NCBI GenBank assembly: GCA_016208665.1
Contig: JACQXT010000135.1
Location: 7,569-13,131 of the forward strand
Length of the DNA stretch: 5,563 nt
From: Chitinivibrionia bacterium
GTDB lineage: Bacteria > Krumholzibacteriota > Krumholzibacteriia > WVZY01
Reading direction: 5' to 3'
Shown here in pieces: positions 1 through 4,758 of this stretch. The notes beneath the pieces are model-generated. The model saw nothing but the letters and a program-made list of their open reading frames with translations, ran no database searches and was not told where the DNA came from. Each line of letters starts with the position of its first letter. The first letter of the stretch is position 1. Position numbers and translations under genes: made by a program.

Positions 1-7
1 GCAGCGC

Positions 8-652
8 TCACTGTTTGATCGCGAGGATCAGCAGGAGAAGGACCGCGAATGACGCCGCCAGGAGCAGCCATCGTTTTGAAATGACAACCGTGTTCCCGGA
101 CGCGGCCGGAGTCTCGGCGGTTGCGGCGCCGGGAACCGGATTTTCTGCCTCGCCCTGGCCGGGCACCGCCGATGCCGCTCGCCGTTTCTTCTTGAAGAGA
201 TGCAGACAAAGAGAGCAATACTCAGCGCCCGTTTCGTTCTCCCATTCGCACAGGGGACACACGACCGTCGTGCCGTTGTCCACGAGCACGCCTTTGACTC
301 CCGGACGCTTTGCTTCGCCCCCCTCGCCCGGTGTGAGGTAATAGGCCTCGATGGTGGCCTTGCCCCCGAGTTCTTCCATGACTGCGAACAGCTTGTTCGC
401 CTGCGTTACACTCATGCCGGACTTGATCGTGCAGGGGAGGTGTTTCAGCAGTTGTTTGACGCGCGGCAGCGGCGACCGCAAGCGCATCGACATTTTTATG
501 GAGAAACTGTCGATCGTTTCCCTGTTCTGATCGATGGAATGGAGCACGACCTTGTGGTATTTCTTCTTGTAGATTCCCGCGTCCTCCACCCGTACGGCGG
601 CGGCGTCCTTGATCTTCTTGATTACCGGATCCTTGTCCTTTTTAAACAGCAT
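8..652 (-). CDS. L7/L12-CTD-like domain + zinc ribbon protein with C-terminal membrane anchor
   Basis: A 214-residue protein of unknown function with three visible parts. Residues about 33-102 follow the pattern of the ribosomal protein L7/L12 C-terminal (ClpS-like) fold: a strand beginning KVVLHS, a helix containing LPRVKQLLKHLP, the turn IKSGMS, a helix QANKLFAVMEELGG, and a final strand KATIEAY. Residues 132-149 form a zinc ribbon with two CxxC pairs (CPLC and CSLC, 10 residues apart). A lysine/arginine cluster (154-158) and an Ala/Pro/Gly linker (about 159-189) lead to one hydrophobic segment (about 194-212) with only a short KQ tail. This predicts a tail-anchored inner-membrane protein with both domains in the cytoplasm. 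The ATG at 652 has a GAGGT ribosome binding site (662-666 on the plus strand) about nine bases upstream. It lies 203 bases after the preceding minus-strand gene and probably has its own promoter. Likely ligands (protein, RNA or a ribosome-associated factor) are unknown. Domain resemblance was judged by eye. Confidence 0.85.
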   Translation of the reverse strand: MLFKKDKDPVIKKIKDAAAVRVEDAGIYKKKYHKVVLHSIDQNRETIDSFSIKMSMRLRSPLPRVKQLLKHLPCTIKSGMSVTQANKLFAVMEELGGKATIEAYYLTPGEGGEAKRPGVKGVLVDNGTTVVCPLCEWENETGAEYCSLCLHLFKKKRRAASAVPGQGEAENPVPGAATAETPAASGNTVVISKRWLLLAASFAVLLLLILAIKQ

Positions 653-677
653 GCTCCAGATACCTCGCGAATCGAAC

Positions 678-693
678 GCCCGGACGGCCGGGC
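678..693 (-). other. GC-rich hairpin in the leader of the L7/L12-like gene
   Basis: A perfect six-base-pair stem (GCCCGG at 678-683, CCGGGC at 688-693) with a four-base loop. If transcription starts from the sigma-54 candidate, the hairpin lies in the 5' untranslated region just upstream of the ribosome binding site at 662-666. It could affect translation or mRNA stability. It has no U-tract, so it is not a normal intrinsic terminator. A chance occurrence in GC-rich DNA is possible. Confidence 0.3.
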
Positions 694-723
694 ACCAGAA
701 TGCACAGCGCCCACAACCATCCT

Positions 724-739
724 AGCACGGACCGTACCA
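724..739 (-). promoter_or_regulatory. Candidate sigma-54 (RpoN) -24/-12 promoter
   Basis: On the minus strand this reads TGGTACGGTCCGTGCT, against the sigma-54 consensus TGGCACG-N4-TTGCW. The invariant GG (738-737) and GC (726-725) are present with exactly 10 bases between them. Only the first T of TTGC and the fourth-position C (here T) differ. Initiation would fall near 713, giving a leader of about 60 bases before the ATG at 652. The site is in the intergenic gap, in the right orientation for the L7/L12-like gene. The match was made by eye, and no activator site was identified. Confidence 0.5.
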
Positions 740-787
740 CACCGAGGGTAGTCGAAGAGCCTCATTAGGCACGCGAAGCAAATCATG

Positions 788-800
788 TTATTGATTGATA
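788..800 (-). promoter_or_regulatory. IHF-like site upstream of the sigma-54 candidate
   Basis: The minus strand reads TATCAATCAATAA, which fits the IHF consensus WATCAA-N4-TTR at all but one defined position. It lies in a locally AT-rich stretch about 50 bases upstream of the -24 element, where IHF typically bends DNA between an activator and a sigma-54 holoenzyme. The consensus is loose, so the call rests mainly on position. Confidence 0.25.
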
Positions 801-855
801 ACAAACAGGATACGCAGCAGCCGGAAATATCTTAGCAGAAGCATGCCGCCGGCCG

Positions 856-1209
856 TCATGGTGCGGCTGATGCATAAACGATCTTGCTCTCGACGTTTTC
901 GACCGATATGGACGAGACGCCCCAGATCACTTCCGTGACCGGGAAACCGAAGTCCGTGTAATACTCCGAAACGCTCGTCGTATCGACTTCCTCGGGTCCG
1001 GTGTAGAGGCTGTAAATATAGATGCGGTAGTATGAAACCAACGAGGAATCCGCGACATGCCAGTCGAGTTCATATACGCCGAGATCGGGCATGGTAACGG
1101 TGAAATCCGCCGGAACGGGGGGTTCGGCCACATCGACAGCCGGAGGGAAATCATTGTGTTTCGCGCAGCTTAAAAGAATCAGAGGTATCAGGATCAAGAG
1201 CTTTTTCAT
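856..1209 (-). CDS. Small lipoprotein with one fibronectin type III-like domain
   Basis: A 117-residue predicted lipoprotein. The N-terminus MKKLLILIPLILLSC is a typical type II signal peptide: two lysines, a hydrophobic core, then a lipobox LLSC with the lipidated cysteine at residue 15. Ala at +2 favours outer-membrane sorting under the Lol rule known from Proteobacteria. Residues about 30-117 resemble a single fibronectin-III/immunoglobulin-like beta sandwich: proline-rich entry PPVPADFTV, then YELDW, a YYRIYIYS strand, and VIWGVSSISVENVES near the end. The start at 1209 has GGAG nine bases upstream, at the 3' end of the preceding gene, whose stop is 16 bases away, so the two are probably co-transcribed. 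The specific function is unknown; a binding or structural role on the envelope is inferred. No convincing terminator follows it. Confidence 0.82.
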   Translation of the reverse strand: MKKLLILIPLILLSCAKHNDFPPAVDVAEPPVPADFTVTMPDLGVYELDWHVADSSLVSYYRIYIYSLYTGPEEVDTTSVSEYYTDFGFPVTEVIWGVSSISVENVESKIVYASAAP

Positions 1210-1225
1210 CGGTTTATTCTCCAGG

Positions 1226-1738
1226 TCAAAAATTGATGGTTTTTACGAGTCTGACGCCGCTTCCCTCGAACTCCATCGATACCGGCTCGGTCTTCTCTCC
1301 GGGATTCCAAAGAACATCGACGATGTTCAGCGCATAGGAAGTTATGAACAGGCCGAGAAATGCGTTCCGCCAGGCGAGACGGTTTTCCGACGAATCCCAT
1401 GCGTCCTGCATGGCGGTATAGGTCGATTGCATCTCTTCGTACTGCACGAGTTCTCCGCTCTCCACCTTGCGGGCGAACTCGAGGTAGATTCCCTTTTCCC
1501 GGTCATACCGTTCGACCGCGCGGTTGTAGTGAAGCTGCGTGATGAAGATCCCGGTCCCGCCGATAACGCCGCCGGCCGCAAAAAGCGCCGCACGCACGTA
1601 ATGCCCCTGATGCGCCTGGCCGCTGCCGGGGATAAGCATCGACCGCAGGAGCGACGAATCGACTCTTCCGGCATTCGCGCCCGCGGCCGCTGTGACGATG
1701 AAGGCGACAATCGCCGCCGTGACACTTATTCTTCGCAT
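1226..1738 (-). CDS. DUF5683-like secreted/membrane protein
   Basis: A 170-residue protein, reading from ATG at 1738. This start is preferred over an in-frame ATG at 1942 for three reasons: an AGGAGGAG ribosome binding site lies directly upstream (1742-1749), residues 1-24 form a clear Sec signal peptide ending ANA-G, and the upstream start would overlap the flippase gene. Residues 31-47 (LRSMLIPGSGQAHQGHY) match the Pro-Gly-x-Gly-Gln signature seen at the start of DUF5683-type domains. A hydrophobic segment (about 48-68) follows, then a charged, probably helical stretch (about 70-122), then a second hydrophobic segment (about 124-144) containing YALNIVDVLW, also typical of that family. The C-terminal 25 residues are polar. 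It sits between the flippase-like gene (74-base gap) and the lipoprotein (16-base gap), consistent with an envelope operon. The family call is by eye and the biochemical role is unknown. Confidence 0.8.
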   Translation of the reverse strand: MRRISVTAAIVAFIVTAAAGANAGRVDSSLLRSMLIPGSGQAHQGHYVRAALFAAGGVIGGTGIFITQLHYNRAVERYDREKGIYLEFARKVESGELVQYEEMQSTYTAMQDAWDSSENRLAWRNAFLGLFITSYALNIVDVLWNPGEKTEPVSMEFEGSGVRLVKTINF

Positions 1739-1741
1739 TAT

Positions 1742-1749
1742 CTCCTCCT
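1742..1749 (-). promoter_or_regulatory. Ribosome binding site fixing the DUF5683-like start
   Basis: Reads AGGAGGAG on the minus strand, with the AGGAGG core five bases from the ATG at 1738. It is a near-perfect anti-16S match and selects this start over the longer in-frame reading that begins at 1942. Confidence 0.8.
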
Positions 1750-1752
1750 GTA

Positions 1753-1774
1753 CATGATCCGTATGTGTATCATG
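1753..1774 (-). other. Small inverted repeat between flippase-like and DUF5683-like genes
   Basis: CATGAT (1753-1758) and ATCATG (1769-1774) can form a six-base stem with a ten-base loop in the mRNA, just upstream of the ribosome binding site of the next gene. It has no U-tract. It may be a weak intercistronic processing or stability element, or chance. Confidence 0.2.
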
Positions 1775-1812
1775 ACTACGAGACCTTCGGACGAAAGTTG
1801 CGTTTTTCGGCC

Positions 1813-2889
1813 TCAGGGAGCCGTCTTTTTCTCCTGCAGTATGAAGTTCTCCGGCTCGAACATGACCGTTTCCTTTCCCATCGACCGGAGCATCACCGCC
1901 GTGCCGATCGAAACCGACGAGTAGGCGGTGATTGCCCGCCATAATACAACGTACACCATGAGGAGTTCAACCGGAACGATGCCGGCCATCAGCACCGCGG
2001 ATCCGAGTTCCGCGGCGCCGGTCGCGCCGGGCGTGGGAATGAAGTAGGTTGCGAGCGTTATCAGAATCTGTATGGAGACGACCTCCCACAGGCCGGCCTC
2101 CACTCCCAGCCCCCGCACGATCAGATAAGCGATGACAAATTTCGATAAAAACACCGCGCCCGTGACCATGACGGCGAGCAGCATCGTCCCCCAGGCGTGC
2201 CGGAAATAGCCGATCATGATCTGGTGGCACCGGTCGACGACATCGACCACATGATTGGCCCTGCCTCCCGGCCTCAGGAAGTGCCGCCGCCTGAACCGCG
2301 AGATGAAGTCGAAGAACAGCGTCATTGTCTTGCGCAGAAGCGCCGGCCGGCACACGAAGAGAATCACGAGCAGCCCGATAATGAGAAACAGGCTGACCCC
2401 GTATTCGAACATGATCCTGACGGTCGTGTTGCTCAGGGTGTCGTTCAAGCCGAAAAGCCTTATGGAAGCCGTGGAGAGCACCAGGAAGAAAACCGTGGCG
2501 AGAAACGTCATCAGGGAAACGGACATCGACTCGACCACCGGCAGGCCTTCCTTGTAGAGAACGTAAATCTGCGCCGGCCCGCCTCCGGTCTGGGAGGGCG
2601 TGATGTTCGCCATGAAGGTATTCGCCACGGCGGCCTTCACGCACCCCATATAAGAGAGCTTCTTCGTGATCCTCCTCGACAGAAGAAAGAGCCGCAATCC
2701 TGAACCGAACCAGTCGCTGTTGATGAGAAGCAGCGCCAGGATGAGGTAACCGGGCTCCGCCTGCCGCAGGGCCGAGAGCGTTTCCTCCCGCATCGTAAAC
2801 AGGAACACCACGGCTATCGAGGCGACGCTCAGGCCGAAGAATATCCGGACTCCTTTCAGGATCGTTCTTCTGTCGAACCGCACCTGCAT
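1813..2889 (-). CDS. Flippase-like integral membrane protein (LPG synthase TM / UPF0104 family)
   Basis: A 358-residue polytopic protein resembling the lysylphosphatidylglycerol-synthase transmembrane region family (Pfam LPG_synthase_TM, UPF0104/YbhN/AglD-like). Hydrophobic segments lie at about 13-33, 46-70, 122-147, 162-180, 232-258, 265-284 and 293-330. Two glycine-rich motifs characteristic of the family are present: TPSQTGGGPAQ at 97-107 and PTPGATGAAELG at 285-296. The length is normal for a stand-alone member. It lacks the soluble C-terminal aminoacyl-transferase domain of MprF, so lysyl-PG synthesis is not implied; movement of a lipid or lipid-linked substrate across the inner membrane is inferred from the family. 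The ATG at 2889 has GGAG four bases upstream. The first gene of the minus-strand operon, it is divergent from the ABC module. The C-terminal tail (about 335-358) is polar and probably cytoplasmic. Confidence 0.9.
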   Translation of the reverse strand: MQVRFDRRTILKGVRIFFGLSVASIAVVFLFTMREETLSALRQAEPGYLILALLLINSDWFGSGLRLFLLSRRITKKLSYMGCVKAAVANTFMANITPSQTGGGPAQIYVLYKEGLPVVESMSVSLMTFLATVFFLVLSTASIRLFGLNDTLSNTTVRIMFEYGVSLFLIIGLLVILFVCRPALLRKTMTLFFDFISRFRRRHFLRPGGRANHVVDVVDRCHQIMIGYFRHAWGTMLLAVMVTGAVFLSKFVIAYLIVRGLGVEAGLWEVVSIQILITLATYFIPTPGATGAAELGSAVLMAGIVPVELLMVYVVLWRAITAYSSVSIGTAVMLRSMGKETVMFEPENFILQEKKTAP

Positions 2890-2904
2890 TTCACTCCGCT
2901 TTCA

Positions 2905-2926
2905 GCCGGCTTTCCCCGTCGCCGGC
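2905..2926 (-). other. Hairpin in the flippase-like gene leader
   Basis: Two copies of the palindrome GCCGGC (2905-2910 and 2921-2926) can pair into a six-base GC stem with a ten-base loop. From the predicted start near 2936 it would lie at the 5' end of the mRNA, between the start and the ribosome binding site. It has no U-tract. Possible stability element; function unproven. Confidence 0.25.
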
Positions 2927-2930
2927 GCAC

Positions 2931-2960
2931 CCGCTTTTCGGCATTGTAGATACAAAGCGG
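2931..2960. repeat. 7-bp inverted repeat bracketing the flippase -10 box (candidate operator)
   Basis: CCGCTTT (2931-2937) and its exact complement AAAGCGG (2954-2960) are separated by 16 bases, and the predicted -10 box (2943-2948) lies at the centre. A third copy of the heptamer, CCGCTTT at 2896-2902, sits next to the ribosome binding site of the same gene. The placement suits a repressor site overlapping the promoter, but no regulator gene is in the window. Confidence 0.3.
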
Positions 2961-2972
2961 AACCTTTTCCAA
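2943..2972 (-). promoter_or_regulatory. Sigma-70-like promoter of the envelope operon
   Basis: On the minus strand, -35 TTGGAA (2972-2967; 4 of 6 consensus positions) and -10 TACAAT (2948-2943; 5 of 6) are separated by 18 bases. Transcription would start near 2936, leaving a leader of about 47 bases before the ATG at 2889. It lies back to back with the ABC promoter, the two -35 boxes being about 25 bases apart. Confidence 0.5.
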
Positions 2973-2997
2973 GCCTGTTTGTTGAAATCAATTGCGG

Positions 2998-3027
2998 TTG
3001 ACACCGGCGAGAAGAGTGATGTATTCT
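2998..3027 (+). promoter_or_regulatory. Sigma-70-like promoter of the ABC operon
   Basis: A perfect -35 TTGACA (2998-3003), an 18-base spacer and a -10 TATTCT (3022-3027; 4 of 6 consensus positions). Initiation would be near 3034, giving a leader of about 80 bases before the GTG at 3115. A small dyad TTGA-AA-TCAA (2982-2991) lies just upstream of the -35 and may or may not be relevant. Confidence 0.55.
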
Positions 3028-3039
3028 AAGGAACTTTTC

Positions 3040-3110
3040 AACCTCTGATTCCGTTTCTTATTAATATACAACAAGTTGCGGGAACAATACCCCACGATCA
3101 CACGGAGGTT
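3040..3110 (+). promoter_or_regulatory. Possible long-range leader pairing masking the ATPase ribosome binding site
   Basis: AACCTCTG (3040-3047), at the predicted 5' end of the mRNA, is complementary to CGGAGGTT (3103-3110), which contains the Shine-Dalgarno sequence: eight pairs including one G-U. The intervening 55 bases are AT-rich at first and include a weak GGG/CCC stem (3080-3082 with 3090-3092). If formed, the structure would hide the ribosome binding site. It is not a riboswitch class I recognise. Confidence 0.25.
3104..3108 (+). promoter_or_regulatory. Ribosome binding site fixing the ATPase start at GTG 3115
   Basis: GGAGG lies six bases before the GTG at 3115. The alternative upstream TTG at 3076 would add 13 residues that match nothing in ABC ATPases and has no comparable ribosome binding site. 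From the GTG the protein begins MIEVTNLSK, a standard ABC ATPase N-terminus. Confidence 0.8.
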
Positions 3111-3114
3111 CAGG

Positions 3115-4056
3115 GTGATCGAAGTAACCAATCTCAGCAAGTATTTCGCAGGACGTCCGGCGGTTCTCGACGTCACGTTCAGCGCGGAAAAAGGGGAAAT
3201 CCTCGGGTTTCTCGGCCCGAACGGCGCAGGGAAAACGACCACCATGCGCATCCTCACCTGCTTTCTTCCTCCGAGCAGCGGCAGCGCCAGGATAGCCGGA
3301 TACGATATTCTCGAGGATTCCATCGAGGTGCGCAAGAGGATCGGATACATGCCCGAGCACGTCGCGCTCTACAACGATCTCAGCGTCGCCGGATACCTCG
3401 ACTTCGTCGGCAGGCTCAAGGGCATGGCGGCATCCGCCCGGTCGAGACGGACCGGAGAGGTGATGGAGGAGTGCGGCGTATTCGACGTGAAAGACAGGCT
3501 CATCGGCAAGCTTTCGAGAGGATACCGGCAGCGGGTCGGCATCGCCCAGGCGCTGCTCAACGATCCCGAGGTCCTGATCCTCGACGAACCGACGGTGGGC
3601 CTCGACCCCAAGCAGATCATCGAGATCAGAGAACTCATCCGGGAGCTTTCGGGCAGCAGGACCATCGTGCTCAGCACTCACATCCTGCCCGAGGTGAGCC
3701 TGCTCTGCCAGCGCGTCATCATCATCAACAAGGGCAGGGTCATTACCTATGATACGCCCGAGAACCTGCAATCCCACTTCCGGCGGTCGATGGTGTTCAC
3801 GATCGAACTGCGCGGCGGCGCCGAGCCGGCGGCGAGGCTCCTGTCATCCATCGACGGCTTGAAATCGGTGGTCCCGCTGGACGCCCCCGCCGAAGGCAGG
3901 ATTAAATTCCGCATCGAATCGCATGAAGAGCGGGACGTCCGGGAACTGATTGCCCGGCAAGCGGTCGAGAACGGCTTCGGGCTCCTCGGCCTCAGTACGA
4001 TCGACATGAGCCTCGAAGACATATTCGTCCAGCTGGTCACGGAGGAGGAGCAGTAA
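3115..4056 (+). CDS. ABC transporter ATP-binding protein, GldA-like
   Basis: A 313-residue ATPase (GTG start) that would power the export module encoded with it. Conserved motifs occur in order: aromatic-loop region KYF (9-11), Walker A GPNGAGKT (34-41), a Q-loop position in GYMPEH with Glu at residue 81 in place of Gln, signature LSRGYRQR (133-140), Walker B VLILDEP (153-159), D-loop GLDP (162-165) and switch histidine in STH (187-189). The catalytic Walker B glutamate is E158. Residues about 225-313 form the C-terminal extension common in ABC-2 exporter ATPases and GldA, ending SLEDIFVQLV. The MPE form of the Q-loop is frequent in this subfamily. TAA at 4054-4056 directly abuts the permease ATG, whose ribosome binding site lies in the last codons of this gene, so translational coupling is likely. 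The nucleotide-binding assignment is secure. The GldA designation rests on the neighbours, and the substrate is unknown. Confidence 0.95.
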   Translation: MIEVTNLSKYFAGRPAVLDVTFSAEKGEILGFLGPNGAGKTTTMRILTCFLPPSSGSARIAGYDILEDSIEVRKRIGYMPEHVALYNDLSVAGYLDFVGRLKGMAASARSRRTGEVMEECGVFDVKDRLIGKLSRGYRQRVGIAQALLNDPEVLILDEPTVGLDPKQIIEIRELIRELSGSRTIVLSTHILPEVSLLCQRVIIINKGRVITYDTPENLQSHFRRSMVFTIELRGGAEPAARLLSSIDGLKSVVPLDAPAEGRIKFRIESHEERDVRELIARQAVENGFGLLGLSTIDMSLEDIFVQLVTEEEQ

Positions 4057-4755
4057 ATGTCGAAAATGACCGCCATCTACAGGAAGGAACTCGCCTTCTT
4101 TTTCAATTCGATCATCGCCTACGTGGTCTTGACGATCTTTCTCCTCATCGCGGGATATTTTTTCTACAACTTGCTCGCCTATTTCAACCTGATCTCGATG
4201 CAGGCGATGCAGAATCCCTACCTCGCGCAGCAGTTGAGCATCACCGAAGGGGTTCTCCAGCCGCTGTTCGGCAACATCAGCATCATTATGCTGCTCATCC
4301 TGCCGCTCTTGACGATGCGCCTCCTTTCGGAGGAACGGAAGTCGGGCACCGCCGAACTGTTGTTCACCTACCCCATTTCCGATTGGGACGTGCTGCTCGG
4401 CAAGTATTGTGCGACGCTCACTGTCTTCGCGGCGATGCTGGGATGCACGCTGCTCTACCCCCTGCTGCTCGGCGCATACGCGGACCCCGAAGCCGGGCCG
4501 CTGGCGAGCAGCTACCTCGGCCTGTTCCTTCTCGGCATGTCGTACATCTCGATGGGTCTCTTCTTCTCTTCGATCAGCGAGAACCAGATCGTCGCCGGCG
4601 TTCTGACGTTCGGCCAGCTGTCGATACTCGAACATCTCGATAATTTCACAAAGGGCGTGATCGACACCAACGACATCGTCTACTACGTCTGTTTTTCCTC
4701 CTTTTTTCTGTTCTGTTCATCGAGGGTGCTCGAATCGAACCGGTGGAGGAGTTAG
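4057..4755 (+). CDS. ABC-2 type permease, GldF-like, with apparently shortened fifth helix region
   Basis: A 232-residue membrane subunit of the ABC exporter. Features seen: an N-terminal amphipathic start (IYRKELAFFFNS), TM1 about 17-40, TM2 about 73-89, the cytoplasmic motif RLLSEERKSGTAELLFTYP (88-106) characteristic of GldF/ABC-2 permeases, TM3 about 118-140, TM4 about 151-172, the SENQIVAGVLTFG segment (174-186) that normally opens TM5, then EHLDNFTKGVIDTNDIVYY (192-210), the last helix (about 208-225) and the family-typical end RVLESNRWRS. As I recall relatives, about 30 residues (the rest of TM5 and the start of the external loop) separate the LTFG and EHFDNF-like blocks; here only about five do. 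The reading frame is intact. The ribosome binding site GGAGGAGGAG (4041-4050) is within the ATPase gene. Together with the ATPase and the GldG-like protein it should form one transporter complex in the inner membrane. Confidence 0.9.
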   Translation: MSKMTAIYRKELAFFFNSIIAYVVLTIFLLIAGYFFYNLLAYFNLISMQAMQNPYLAQQLSITEGVLQPLFGNISIIMLLILPLLTMRLLSEERKSGTAELLFTYPISDWDVLLGKYCATLTVFAAMLGCTLLYPLLLGAYADPEAGPLASSYLGLFLLGMSYISMGLFFSSISENQIVAGVLTFGQLSILEHLDNFTKGVIDTNDIVYYVCFSSFFLFCSSRVLESNRWRS

Positions 4756-4758
4756 GTC

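Noticed and set aside
200..751. A long plus-strand reading frame opposite the L7/L12-like gene
   Set aside because: It is antisense to a gene with clear motifs (CxxC pairs, membrane anchor). Its own translation shows no domain and it lacks a ribosome binding site.
622..804. A 60-codon minus-strand reading frame overlapping the start of the L7/L12-like gene
   Set aside because: It has no ribosome binding site, low-complexity arginine-rich content and no family resemblance. It covers the promoter region and overlaps a better supported gene.
805..855. Possible terminator after the FN3-like lipoprotein gene
   Set aside because: Only a five-base GCCGG/CCGGC pairing with a long loop and no U-tract was found, so read-through into the L7/L12-like gene cannot be excluded.
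1342..1725. Arginine/serine-rich minus-strand reading frame inside the DUF5683-like gene
   Set aside because: It is a typical frame shadow of a GC-rich gene: biased composition, no motif and no ribosome binding site.
1739..1942. N-terminal extension of the DUF5683-like protein from an ATG at 1942
   Set aside because: It would overlap the flippase-like gene by 130 bases and bury the signal peptide. The strong ribosome binding site at 1742-1749 supports the 1738 start.
3076..3114. TTG start for the ABC ATPase 13 codons upstream
   Set aside because: It has no good ribosome binding site. GTG at 3115 has GGAGG six bases before it and gives the standard ABC ATPase N-terminus.
3349..3366. Glu instead of Gln in the ATPase Q-loop (MPEH)
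   Set aside because: This looked like a lost catalytic residue, but the MPE form is frequent in GldA/ABC-2 exporter ATPases, and all other motifs are intact.
3844..4635. A 263-codon minus-strand frame opposite the ATPase/permease junction
   Set aside because: It is rich in Glu/Gln/Arg/His, as expected for the antisense of GC-rich genes, and it lies opposite two securely identified ABC genes.
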